DNA from: Acidobacteriota bacterium
Lineage (GTDB): Bacteria; Acidobacteriota; UBA6911
NCBI GenBank assembly: GCA_031271905.1
Contig: JAISUT010000012.1
Coordinates: 62,001 to 126,000, forward strand
DNA length: 64,000 bases
Reading direction: 5' to 3'
Position 1 is the stretch's first letter. The number at the start of each line of letters is the position of its first letter. The position numbers and the translations under genes are program-made. Shown here piece after piece: positions 41,525 to 49,875 of this stretch. A model generated the notes under the pieces. That model saw nothing but the letters and a program-made list of their open reading frames with translations, did not search any database and was not told the origin of the DNA.

Positions 41525-42142
41525 ATGGAGAGAAGGACTTTTTTGAATATCGGCGCGGCGGGCTTGGGCTCGCTGGTCGTGGCGGCGCCGTTGCGGGCGC
41601 AATTCATCCCCGCCCCGTCTGAGGGCAAGGGGAAGTGGGCGGTGATTTTCGCGACCAAATACGGCACGGCGCGCGACGCCGCCGTGTGGGTGTCCGAGGG
41701 GATGGGGGGCATCGCCGACGTGTTCGACGTGCGCAAACCCCCGGCAGACCTCGCCGCCTACGACCACCTGGTGTTCGGGAGCGCCATCCAGGCGTTCGAC
41801 GTCCTGCCGGGGATCAAGCAGTATGTCGAGGCGAACGCCTCCAAGGTCAAGGGCAAGGTGCGCGGGCTGTTCGCCGTCTGCGGCAACTTGGCGAAGATGC
41901 CCGGGCCGGAGCAGGTGAAGACGTATATCGACGACAAGCTGGCGGCGCTGACGGGCGCGACCTCGGTTCCCGGGAACGTGTTCGGGGGCCGCATCACCAA
42001 GGTCGTCTGGGAGCCGAAGGAGTGGGAGAGCAACATGGCGATGTACAAGCAGATGGGCGTCTCCACGGACGACTTCGACAACCTCAAGCGCATCGACTGC
42101 CTGAAGCTGGGCGCGGAGATACTCGCCGGCGTGAAGGCGTAG
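41525..42142 (+). CDS. Tat-type exported flavodoxin-domain protein
   Basis: A 205-aa protein beginning MERRTFLNIGAAGLGSLVVA, a twin-arginine-like signal (RRTFL) ending near RAQ. The rest is a flavodoxin fold. WAVIFATKYGTARDAAVWVSEG resembles the FMN phosphate loop, followed by YDHLVFGSAIQAF and LFAVCGNLAKM, close to the HemG/flavodoxin-5 group. Export of a folded, cofactor-loaded flavodoxin would require Tat, consistent with the signal. Redox partner unknown. The ATG at 41525 has GGAGGAG; the frame opens 10 codons earlier. Confidence 0.8.
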   Translation: MERRTFLNIGAAGLGSLVVAAPLRAQFIPAPSEGKGKWAVIFATKYGTARDAAVWVSEGMGGIADVFDVRKPPADLAAYDHLVFGSAIQAFDVLPGIKQYVEANASKVKGKVRGLFAVCGNLAKMPGPEQVKTYIDDKLAALTGATSVPGNVFGGRITKVVWEPKEWESNMAMYKQMGVSTDDFDNLKRIDCLKLGAEILAGVKA

Positions 42143-42283
42143 CGGCAGGCGGTTTGGCGCAGAGGCGCAAAAGCCCCGGAGGGGCTTCGTTACGAAGCCC
42201 CTCCGCGGTTGTGCGGCGGCGCGCCGCCGTTACTTTTCGCCACTGAGACGGACGGCGGGTTGGCATCCGGGGTGGGGTTGGAC

Positions 42284-43690
42284 ATGGCTCAAGAGCTGGA
42301 CGTCGGACTGGCGATCGACGAATCGAAACGCAACCGCGTGGCGGTCTCCGTCATCGTCCTGTGCGGTCTGATCATGCTCATGGACGGCTACGACTACCGG
42401 ATCATCTCCGTGGCGGGGCCCCGGATCATCAGCGACTGGGGGGTCTCCGCGACGGAGTTCGGCTACGCGATCTCGGCGGCGTTCGTCGGCTATCTGTTCG
42501 GCGCGGTGTTTTTCGGCATGTTGTCGGATCGCGTCGGCCGCAAGCCGACGCTCCTTTTCGCCTCGCTCATCTTCAGCGTCGGCACGCTCGCCGTCTACTT
42601 CACCGGCGCATTGGGGGAATTGCCCGCCGTCCGGGCGTTCACGGATTTCGCCGCGCGAACCGTCCCCGTCGAATCCCCGGAGCTGCTCCTGCTGATCGCC
42701 GTCCGGGTCTTCACCGGCTTCGGCATCGGCGGTGCCGTCCCTTGCGCCATCACGCTGACCAGCGAATACTCGCCCCTGAAGCAGCGTGGCAAATACGTCT
42801 CGCTCATGTATTCCGGCTTCCTGATCGGCGTCGTGGCCGGCGGGTACTTGGCGGGGTACATGCTCGAGAAATTCAACGACTGGCGTCCGCTGTTCTTGGT
42901 GGGCTTCGCCGCGCCGGTGATCGTGATCGTCCTGCTGGGGTTCAAGCTGCCCGAGTCCATCCGCTGGCTGGCCGTCCGCGAGACGGTGACCGCAAGCCAG
43001 CGCGCCCTCATCGCCCGGCTCGTGGCTGTCATCCGGCCGGGGACGCGCGTCGATGAAGGCACCCGCTTCGTGACGGCGGCGGTCAAGCGCAAGGGCTCGG
43101 TCAAGAACCTGTTCGCGGGCAAGCTCTCCTGGGTGACGCCGACCGTCTGGCTTTATTACCTGATCAGCTCCATCGCCCTATTTTTCCTCTCCTCCTGGTC
43201 GCCGAAGCTGCTGACCCTCAAGGGGTACGCCGACTCCCACGCCGCCTACATCAACGGGACCATCGACGCCGTGGTCGCCGCAGGCTGCATGTTGAGCGGG
43301 TTTTATTTCGACAAGGCGGGCTTCCGCAACGGGGCTGTGCTGTACGTCGTCGCGGCGGTCTGCGTGTTCTACGCGGGCGGCTTCGAGGCGGTCGCCTTCG
43401 TCTTGCTGCTCATGGCGGGGAGCCTGTTCCTCAACTCCGGCCACATGGCGGTGACCATCTTGGCGCCGATCGTCTACCCCTCCGACTGCCGCAACCTGGG
43501 CGGCGGCGCAGCCATCGCGGCGGGGCGCATCGGCGCGATCATCGGCCCGATCATCGGTGGCATGCTGCTGGATACGAAGCTGCCTCTGGAACGGCTCATC
43601 GGCATAGTCGCCGTCCCGCTGGTCGCCTCGGCGGTCCTCTGCTACGTCACCGGCCGCTACTACGACTTGGAGTCCCAGGCGGACAAATAG
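42284..43690 (+). CDS. MFS transporter, aromatic acid:H+ symporter-like
   Basis: A 468-aa major facilitator with twelve predicted helices. The first helix carries LMDGYDYRIISVAGPRI, like the D-G-[FY]-D motif of AAHS-type aromatic acid symporters such as PcaK. The loop 2-3 motif is GMLSDRVGRKPTL, and RVFTGFGIGGAVPCAITLTSEY matches helix 5. The substrate is a guess: an aromatic or other organic acid. A region of ~35 residues between helices 3 and 4 (PAVRAFTDFAARTVPVESPE) is longer than usual. The ATG at 42284 has a GGGG-rich site. Its 3' end overlaps the convergent fur-like gene by 31 bp. Confidence 0.85.
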   Translation: MAQELDVGLAIDESKRNRVAVSVIVLCGLIMLMDGYDYRIISVAGPRIISDWGVSATEFGYAISAAFVGYLFGAVFFGMLSDRVGRKPTLLFASLIFSVGTLAVYFTGALGELPAVRAFTDFAARTVPVESPELLLLIAVRVFTGFGIGGAVPCAITLTSEYSPLKQRGKYVSLMYSGFLIGVVAGGYLAGYMLEKFNDWRPLFLVGFAAPVIVIVLLGFKLPESIRWLAVRETVTASQRALIARLVAVIRPGTRVDEGTRFVTAAVKRKGSVKNLFAGKLSWVTPTVWLYYLISSIALFFLSSWSPKLLTLKGYADSHAAYINGTIDAVVAAGCMLSGFYFDKAGFRNGAVLYVVAAVCVFYAGGFEAVAFVLLLMAGSLFLNSGHMAVTILAPIVYPSDCRNLGGGAAIAAGRIGAIIGPIIGGMLLDTKLPLERLIGIVAVPLVASAVLCYVTGRYYDLESQADK

Positions 43691-44649
43691 CTGTTCGAGT
43701 CCAGGTCGCCGTGCGACTCCTGCTGTCCGGCGAAGCCCAGCAATATCCGCCGCCCCCGCGTGTCGGGGAACTTCGCGGCGTAGTCCTTGAAGAAGGTGGC
43801 TGCCGTCACGGTCAGGAACCGCGCCAGCTTCGCCGCCGCCTCGGCGTCCAACGCCATTTCCACGACCGGCCTCCCCCCCTGCGCCGGGGGGCGGGCGGTC
43901 AACCGCGTCAGGCTCGGGATGTTCTGTTCGACCTCGTCCAAGCTGAAATGGAGGAAGACCGGCGCCTTGGCGACATCCTCCTCCCCGCGCACGACGTCGT
44001 CCAGCTCCTCACCGAGCGTTGCGATGTTGGCCTCCTTCAGGCGGGCGATGCGTTCGAACACCTCCCGCCCTGCGGCGTCCTGGTTGGCGGCGGCGGCCTG
44101 TTGGAAGAACTCCATCAGCCTGACCTCCGTCGCCAACGCCATCTTCACGGCGTCGCGGGCGAAGACCCGCTCGGTGTCGCAGGGGCGCTCCTCGCCGCCC
44201 TTGCGGTTTTCGCGGCAGTTCGAGCAGACCCCGCAGGTCTTGATCCAGTGGCGGTCGGGTTGGAAATCGTATTTCCGCATGATTTCGTCTTGCATCCGCT
44301 CCAGCTCCGGGCTGGCGAACTCGATGACCCTCCCGCACCGCGTGCAGACGATGTGGTGGTGCGGCGGGTGGCGGTGGCCGTGCTCGAACCGCGTCAGGCC
44401 GTCGCCGAGCGTGACTTCGCGCGCGATGCCGCAGGCGGCGAGGGATTTCAGGGTGCGGAACACCGTGACGCTGCCGACCCGCCGGTCCTTCTTTTTCACC
44501 AAGGTGTAGATGTCATCGACGCTCAGATGGCCTTCGGCGCCGAGGAACGTCTCCAGGATCAGCTCTTTTTGATAGGTGCGCTTCAGCCCGTTCTGGCGCA
44601 GCCAGACCCGGAACATCTCGACTTCTTCCTTCGCCTTCCGCACGGGCAT
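43660..44649 (-). CDS. Fur-family regulator fused to a ferritin/rubrerythrin-like domain
   Basis: A 329-aa fusion. Residues 1-150 are a complete Fur-type repressor: winged helix (TYQKELILETFLGAEGHLSVDDIYTLV...SVTVFRTLKSL), metal loop HGHRHPPHHHIVC, and zinc cysteines C102-x2-C105 and C139-x2-C142. A ferritin-like helical pair follows (~165-220; ALATEVRLMEFFQQAAAA ... EVFERIARLKEANIATLGEEL). A second pair lies near 270-320 (FFKDYAAKF ... AGQQESHGDL). Iron ligands are only partly kept: the first ExxH reads KEANI. It may sense iron or peroxide through both parts, or the second domain may be structural. Typical Fur is about 140 residues. Head-to-tail with the XRE-cupin gene in opposite directions. 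Confidence 0.8.
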   Translation of the reverse strand: MPVRKAKEEVEMFRVWLRQNGLKRTYQKELILETFLGAEGHLSVDDIYTLVKKKDRRVGSVTVFRTLKSLAACGIAREVTLGDGLTRFEHGHRHPPHHHIVCTRCGRVIEFASPELERMQDEIMRKYDFQPDRHWIKTCGVCSNCRENRKGGEERPCDTERVFARDAVKMALATEVRLMEFFQQAAAANQDAAGREVFERIARLKEANIATLGEELDDVVRGEEDVAKAPVFLHFSLDEVEQNIPSLTRLTARPPAQGGRPVVEMALDAEAAAKLARFLTVTAATFFKDYAAKFPDTRGRRILLGFAGQQESHGDLDSNSYLSAWDSKS

Positions 44650-44839
44650 CCTCGCGCCCCCTCCCTGTCGCTTGACCCGCTATCATAGCATGAATCCCCC
44701 CGTGTCGATGTTTGATCTGCCCGACTTGCGCTTTGGCGAAGCGGGGCCTTTGTTTGTTGGCGGGCGCTGGGGTAGAATCCCCCGATTGCCCTGTCTCCAA
44801 GGCGGGCGGTGGTGCCGGGGGAGGGGAGTGGGAGGGGAG

Positions 44840-45421
44840 ATGGAATCCAAGAGGATGGAAGTGGTCACGCGCATCCGCGCCTTGCGCGAGGACTTGGGCA
44901 TCGGCGTGGAGCAGATGGCGGAGGCGACGGGCAGGACGCCGGAGCAGTACCGGACGCAGGAGGCGGGCGAGGAGGACCTGACCTTCACCTTCCTCTACAA
45001 GGCCGCCCGCAGGCTGGGCGTGGACGTGATCGAGCTCCTGACCGGCGAGAGCCCGCACCTGGAGCACTACTCCGTCGTGCGCCGGGGCGAGGGGCTTTCC
45101 ATCAAACGCCGCGCCGGGTTCGAGTACCTGCACCAGGCGCCGTTTTTCAAGAACAAGTCTTGCGAGCCCTTCATCGTCACCGCGCCGTACATCGAGGAGG
45201 AGCAGGGCAAGCCCATCCACCTCTCGCGGCACCGGGGGCAGGAGCTGGACCACATCCTCAGCGGGCGGCTCCGCTTCGCCTACGGGGACAAGGTCGAGGA
45301 GGTCGGCCCGGGCGACACGCTGCTCTACGACTCGGGCGGCGGCCACGGCATGATCGCCATCGGCGGCGAGCCGTGCGTCTTCCTCGCCGTCGTGATGCGC
45401 CCGCCGGACGGCGGGGACTAG
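44840..45421 (+). CDS. XRE-family regulator with cupin sensor domain
   Basis: A 193-aa protein. The N-terminal helix-turn-helix of the XRE/Cro type (VTRIRALREDLGIGVEQMAEATG...TFLYKAARRLGVDVIELLTG, residues ~6-68) is followed by a C-terminal cupin barrel (GQELDHILSGRLRFAYGDKVEEVGPGDTLLYDSG). The pattern is of small-molecule-sensing repressors. It sits 69 bases before an acyl-CoA ligase on the same strand, a frequent pairing, so it likely controls that gene. The start follows GGAGGGG; the frame opens far upstream in non-coding sequence. Confidence 0.87.
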   Translation: MESKRMEVVTRIRALREDLGIGVEQMAEATGRTPEQYRTQEAGEEDLTFTFLYKAARRLGVDVIELLTGESPHLEHYSVVRRGEGLSIKRRAGFEYLHQAPFFKNKSCEPFIVTAPYIEEEQGKPIHLSRHRGQELDHILSGRLRFAYGDKVEEVGPGDTLLYDSGGGHGMIAIGGEPCVFLAVVMRPPDGGD

Positions 45422-45490
45422 CCCCGGGCGTTGCCGCACCGCAAGCGCGTTTGAAAGGGCGGTTGATACGAAATTTGACATGGGGAGAAC

Positions 45491-47284
45491 ATGCTGAACC
45501 TGCATAAGCGATATGTCTCGGAGAGCTACGACGCACAGGGCGTCCTGCAAGGGTTCTCGATCCATTGCCCCGAAGATTACAACTTCGCCTACGACGTGGT
45601 GGACGCCGTCGCCGCCGCCGAGCCTGGGCGTCCGGCGATGGTGTGGCTGAACCCCGAGGGGGAGGAGCACCTGTTCTCCTACGGCGACCTGAAGCTCTGG
45701 TCGGACAAGGCGGCGAACTTCCTCGCCTCGGCGGGGGTGCGGCGCGGGGACGTCGTGCTGGTCATCCTCCGGCGGCACTACCAGTTCTGGTTCGCGGCGC
45801 TGGCGCTGCACAAGCTGGGCGCGGTGCTGGCCCCCGCCACCTTCATGCTCAAGGAGCACGACCTGCGATACCGCCTGGACAGGGCGCAAGTCCGCACCGT
45901 CGTCTGCACCGACGCGGGGGATGTCGCCGGCGTGGTGGACGCCGTGGACAGAGGGCGCGGCGGCGGACTCGTCAAGATCCTGGTCGGCGGCGGGGGCGGC
46001 GGGCTGACCCCCCCCGAGGAGATCGCGGAGCTGCTGCGGCGCGGCGCGGGGGAGGGTGCCGGCGGCGCGGGATTCGACCCGTTTTCCGCCAAGGGGGCGG
46101 CGCTCGGCGGCCCGCAGGGGATTTGCTCTGCGCGCGTCCGGCGCGAGGGGTGGCTCGATTTCAACCAAGGTGTCGCGGAGGCTTCCGGCGATTTCGCGCG
46201 CGTCCCCACCAAGGCGTCCGACCCGATGATAATGTACTTCTCCTCCGGGACCAGCGGCCCGCCCAAGATGGTGTTGCACGACAGCGGCTATTCGCTGGGG
46301 CACCTGGGCACCGCCAAGCACTGGCAGAACGTGAGGGGCGACGGGGGCCTGCATTTGACCATAGCCGACACGGGCTGGGGCAAGGCGGTCTGGGGGAAGT
46401 TCTACGGGCAGTTCCTGCTGGCGGCGTGCGTCCTCACCTACGACTTCGACCGCTTTCGCGGCGAGGAGGTCTGCGCGCTCATCGAGCGCTTCCGCGTCTC
46501 GACCTTCTGCGCGCCGCCGACGATGGTGCGCCTCATCCTGCAAAGCGGCTCGGAGTCCTACGACCTCTCCTCGCTGGAATACTCCGTCACTGCGGGCGAG
46601 GCGTTGAGCCCGGAGCTGTTCGAGCGCTGGAAGGCGCGCACGGGGCTGGCGCTGATGGACGGCTTCGGGCAGACCGAGACGCCGGTGACGGTCTGCAACC
46701 GCGTGGGGATGGCGCCGCGCCCCGGCTCGATGGGCAAGCCCCTGCCGCTTTACGACATCAAGATCATGGACGCGGACGGCAGGGAGTGCGCGGACGGGCA
46801 GACGGGGGAGATCTGCATCAAGGCCGACCCGCGCCCGCCCGGCGTCATGGTCGGCTACCTGCGCGACGAGGCGAAGACCGCCGAGGCGATGCGCGGCGGC
46901 TGGTACCACACCGGCGACACCGCCTGGCGCGACGAGGACGGCTACTACTGGTACGTGGGGCGCAACGACGACATCATCAAGTCGTCCGGCTACCGCATCG
47001 GGCCGTTCGAGATCGAGAGCGTCTTGCACGGGCACCCGGCGGTGCGGGAGTGCGCCGTCACCGGCGTCCCCGACCCGGTGCGCGGCACGGCGGTCAAGGC
47101 GACCATCGTGCTCAACCCGGGCTTCGAGGGCTCGGAGGCGCTGACCAAGGAGCTGCAGGAGTGGGTGAAGGCGCAGACCGCGCCCTACAAGTTCCCGCGC
47201 ATCGTCGCCTACGCGGACGCCCTGCCCAAGACGGTCAACGGGAAGATCCGCCGCGCCGCCATCCGCGACGCGGACGGGCGGTGA
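45491..47284 (+). CDS. AMP-forming acyl-CoA synthetase
   Basis: A 597-aa adenylating enzyme of the acetyl/medium-chain acyl-CoA synthetase group: acid + ATP + CoA gives acyl-CoA. The phosphate loop is YFSSGTSGPPKM. Further motifs are YSVTAGEALSPE, DGFGQTETP (A5), YHTGDTAWRDEDGYYWYVGRNDDIIKSSGYRIGPFEIE (in parts: HTGDTAW, GRNDDIIKSSGYRIGPFE) and the C-terminal catalytic lysine in KTVNGKIRR. A Gly-rich insertion (~155-210; LVGGGGGGLTPPEE, GEGAGGAGF) is atypical. Substrate chain length is undecided. GGGGAG stands before the ATG. The preceding XRE-cupin gene is the probable regulator. Confidence 0.92.
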   Translation: MLNLHKRYVSESYDAQGVLQGFSIHCPEDYNFAYDVVDAVAAAEPGRPAMVWLNPEGEEHLFSYGDLKLWSDKAANFLASAGVRRGDVVLVILRRHYQFWFAALALHKLGAVLAPATFMLKEHDLRYRLDRAQVRTVVCTDAGDVAGVVDAVDRGRGGGLVKILVGGGGGGLTPPEEIAELLRRGAGEGAGGAGFDPFSAKGAALGGPQGICSARVRREGWLDFNQGVAEASGDFARVPTKASDPMIMYFSSGTSGPPKMVLHDSGYSLGHLGTAKHWQNVRGDGGLHLTIADTGWGKAVWGKFYGQFLLAACVLTYDFDRFRGEEVCALIERFRVSTFCAPPTMVRLILQSGSESYDLSSLEYSVTAGEALSPELFERWKARTGLALMDGFGQTETPVTVCNRVGMAPRPGSMGKPLPLYDIKIMDADGRECADGQTGEICIKADPRPPGVMVGYLRDEAKTAEAMRGGWYHTGDTAWRDEDGYYWYVGRNDDIIKSSGYRIGPFEIESVLHGHPAVRECAVTGVPDPVRGTAVKATIVLNPGFEGSEALTKELQEWVKAQTAPYKFPRIVAYADALPKTVNGKIRRAAIRDADGR

Positions 47285-47361
47285 CCGCCGGTCCCCATCG
47301 CCTCGGCTGCGGAATCCGGGGCGTGGGTTCGGCGCCGAACCCTTGGTGGACTCCCCCCTTC

Positions 47362-47501
47362 GGGGAACCTCTGAAAAACTTGCAGACGAGGCCGTCGCCG
47401 CAGGTCGAAAAGCGGGGTTTGCCAAGGCAAATGGGCATTTCCAGCCAATGCGCATTCCCGGCCAATGCGCAACGCAGCGTCCGGGTTTTTCAGAGGTTCC
47501 C
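47362..47501. repeat. Dispersed repeat family 1, copy 4 (long form, inverted)
   Basis: About 140 bp bounded by GGGGAACCTCTGAAAAAC and GGGTTTTTCAGAGGTTCCC. Its middle (CGCCGCAGGTCGAAAAGCGG, GCCAAGGCAAATGGGCATTT) is the reverse complement of the block in copies 2 and 6. It contains a local duplication (AATGCGCATTCCCGGCC / CCAATGCGC). Its right edge is one base from the stop codon that the 653-aa gene would have without the MITE. Confidence 0.85.
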
Positions 47502-47575
47502 GTCAGGGATCTTTCCGGGTCGGCCCATGCCCGCAGATCTTGCCGATGACGACGAGCTGCTTTTCCTTGTCATAG

Positions 47576-47673
47576 GGAAACGCTGATTTATTCAAAAACC
47601 AAAAGAATTGATGACTGCAAATGCATTGTTTTCAACATCACCTTTTCTCGAAAATGAATTAATCAGCGTTTCC
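47576..47673. mobile_element. 98-bp MITE-like element with TIRs and 4-bp target duplication
   Basis: Terminal inverted repeats GGAAACGCTGATTTATTC (47576-47593) and GAATTAATCAGCGTTTCC (47656-47673) match at 17 of 18 positions. ATAG flanks both ends (47572-47575 and 47674-47677), a 4-bp target-site duplication. The interior is AT-rich, unlike the surrounding DNA, with no transposase. It is inserted in the 3' end of the 653-aa gene and supplies its present stop codon. A full-length parent element must supply transposase elsewhere; the family is not assigned. Confidence 0.85.
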
Positions 47674-49620
47674 ATAGAGGAAATAGATGCGAAACAGGTG
47701 TTGGGACGTCCCGGAGACCAGATGCCTGTCCAGCGTGCTCTCCATGGGCTTTCCCGTCGTGGGGCTGGGAAAATACTTCACCTTGTAAAACTGTTTCGCA
47801 TCCGATGAGCCGGTCGGGGGCGTGTTAAAGGGGCGGGAGTATTTGTCATCGCATCGGCGGTCGTGTTCGGCCTGGTTGATTCGCCCCGTCAACCGGTCCC
47901 GGTGCTCGGTGGCGAGGTATTCCAGCGCGTCGCAGAACCGCTTCAGGTTGATGTTGCTGCTCACCGTGATTTTCTTGGCTTGCGGATGGAAGAACAGCTT
48001 CCCCTCGAACCGCTTCTCCGCCCAGGCGACGGCCTTGTCGAGTCTCTTGGGGCGGTCATTGAGGCTGCGCGAATAGTCGCGCAGGTATTCCACGCGCTCG
48101 ACCGGTTTGTTTGTCTCCGCGTCGAGACGGACCTCCAAATCATGCGCCTTCGCGCGCAACTCCGCGTTCTCGCTCTTGAGCCGGGCGATATTCTCCTTTT
48201 GTTTCTCGATGAGCGCTTCCTTCCCGGCGAGTTGGGTGTCGCGATCATGTTCGATTTCGCGTTTCCACGCCTGGAACTTGTCGAGGAGCTCTTTCTTTGT
48301 GTTTTTGGCGGACAGCGAATGGTCGCGCTCCTTTTGCAAGGCTTCCGTCACGAACAGGCAGCCGCCGAAGTCGATGTCCTTGCCCACGGGGTATCGCCTG
48401 ACGAAGTCCTCGATGGCGCGGCATGCCGCCTCCGGGTCGTTCGCCAGCTCCTCCTTGGTGTGGCGGTGGCAGCCCCTGCCGAAAAGCGCGGGTTCCAGGA
48501 CGAGCACATCCCCGCCCGCGATGTCGATGTGCGTTTTGGAGCGGAACGTCTCGACGCAGGCGTGGGGCAGGAAGAAGAATTGGGCGAAGCCCATCCGGTT
48601 GCGGACCGTCTTTTGCAACGCCTCGGGGATGGCGTCTTCCCGCGCCTCCGCGCCGGCGAGTTCGGGGGCTCGCTCGTACAACGGCGGTTTGTCGGATACC
48701 CCATCCTCTGCGGCGGGTTCGGGGGCGTGGGGGGCGTCTGGCGGAAAGAGGGCGTGGACACGGCTTCCTTCAGGCTCGTCGCCGGAATTCATCTCCACGC
48801 GGGTGTTCCTGTCGGGGTTCTTCCCCCAGACGGCTTTCAACGAGGTGAGCAAGGGTTTCACGCCGTCGGCGAACCTCTTTTCGAGTTGCTTTTCGATGCC
48901 TTCCGGGTCTTCCGCGCCTGCCGCGCCTTCCATGCCCGGGGCGGGTGCCGGGCTTTCGGGGGCGGCTTCGCTTATGAGCACGACGGGCAGCGTGCGCGAA
49001 CCATTCTCGACATAGCGCTTCAGCTTGTCGATCTCCTTTTTCGTGTTCAAAGCATGCGCCGCGTCGAGCAACTGGAACCCCTGGTAGAGTCCGGCGTCGG
49101 GGTTCCTGGCTATGTATTTCACGCAACTCAACCGGAACACCTCGCAGGGGGTCTCCGTGCCTTGCGGTTCCGAGACCACGGTCTTCCAGGCGCACTCCAC
49201 CCCGATGCTGGGCGACAGCTTATACGCGATGTTGGTCTCTATGAGCCTGCCGGGCACGGCGGCGTTGCCGGCGGCGCCATGGTCGGGCTCCGTCAGGCGC
49301 AACGCCCAGTTCCCCTCCTCCGGCAGCCAGACGATCTCGAGCTTATATGCCGCCGCGTCGTTGTTCCAAGGGCGGAGGTCGGACAGGCTGAAGCGCTTGT
49401 AGTCCCCGGGCGGCGGCGATTTCAATATGTCGGGGAGGTCTATCGCCCGAAACCGCGTTCGCAGCCAGCGGAGCGTTTCCAGTATCGCCACCTTGAAGAC
49501 GTCTTCTGCGCGGGAGGCGTGGCCGTCCCTGCCCGCGATGGCGTACAACTGGAAGTTGTTGCAACGGGTGTTCGGTCGCAACAACACCGGTTGGTGCCTG
49601 TCTTCGGCTTCGCCATCCAT
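47659..49620 (-). CDS. Large protein of unknown function, C terminus truncated by a MITE
   Basis: A 653-aa soluble protein that I do not recognise. The N-terminal third looks like a compact domain (NNFQLYAIAGRDG, VFKVAILETLRWLRTRF, IVWLPEEGNWALRLTEPD, CEVFRLSCVKYIARNP). Next come an acidic, Pro/Ala-rich stretch (~225-330), a mixed region, a coiled coil (~430-500) and a C-terminal domain ending in SQHLFRIYFLYGNAD. The last four residues come from the inserted element. Removing the element restores FRIYFLYDKEKQLVVIGKIC and a short tail, which resembles the closing strands of RelE/HigB-type toxin folds. GGGAGGGGG stands before the ATG. Alone on its strand between the ligase and the response regulator. 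Confidence 0.7.
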   Translation of the reverse strand: MDGEAEDRHQPVLLRPNTRCNNFQLYAIAGRDGHASRAEDVFKVAILETLRWLRTRFRAIDLPDILKSPPPGDYKRFSLSDLRPWNNDAAAYKLEIVWLPEEGNWALRLTEPDHGAAGNAAVPGRLIETNIAYKLSPSIGVECAWKTVVSEPQGTETPCEVFRLSCVKYIARNPDAGLYQGFQLLDAAHALNTKKEIDKLKRYVENGSRTLPVVLISEAAPESPAPAPGMEGAAGAEDPEGIEKQLEKRFADGVKPLLTSLKAVWGKNPDRNTRVEMNSGDEPEGSRVHALFPPDAPHAPEPAAEDGVSDKPPLYERAPELAGAEAREDAIPEALQKTVRNRMGFAQFFFLPHACVETFRSKTHIDIAGGDVLVLEPALFGRGCHRHTKEELANDPEAACRAIEDFVRRYPVGKDIDFGGCLFVTEALQKERDHSLSAKNTKKELLDKFQAWKREIEHDRDTQLAGKEALIEKQKENIARLKSENAELRAKAHDLEVRLDAETNKPVERVEYLRDYSRSLNDRPKRLDKAVAWAEKRFEGKLFFHPQAKKITVSSNINLKRFCDALEYLATEHRDRLTGRINQAEHDRRCDDKYSRPFNTPPTGSSDAKQFYKVKYFPSPTTGKPMESTLDRHLVSGTSQHLFRIYFLYGNAD

Positions 49621-49764
49621 TGCACCCCCTCCCTGGCGCGCCCCGTTCCGCCCCGGCTTCCTGGAGACGGGCGTCGTGCCGGTTTCCCCGTCTCTTGCAT
49701 GCCCCCCGCGCCATGGGACGGATTGATTCTAGCTTGGAAGTCCTCGGCGTGGGAAGTTTTTTCA

Positions 49765-49875
49765 GGGGAACCTCTGAAAACCTCTGAAAACCCCTAGAAA
49801 ACCCGGACGACAGCGCTGGTGCCTTGGTCGAAAATGCCCGGTCGCCTTAGGGACTCCGCTTTTCGCCCTGCGGCC
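49765..49875. repeat. Dispersed repeat family 1, copy 5 (truncated)
   Basis: Starts GGGGAACCTCTGAAAACC with the CCTCTGAAAA unit doubled. It continues through the shared middle block (GCCTTGGTCGAAAATGCCCG, CTCCGCTTTTCGCCCTGCGG) and stops abruptly at the response-regulator stop codon (49876). The right terminal repeat is missing. Confidence 0.8.
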
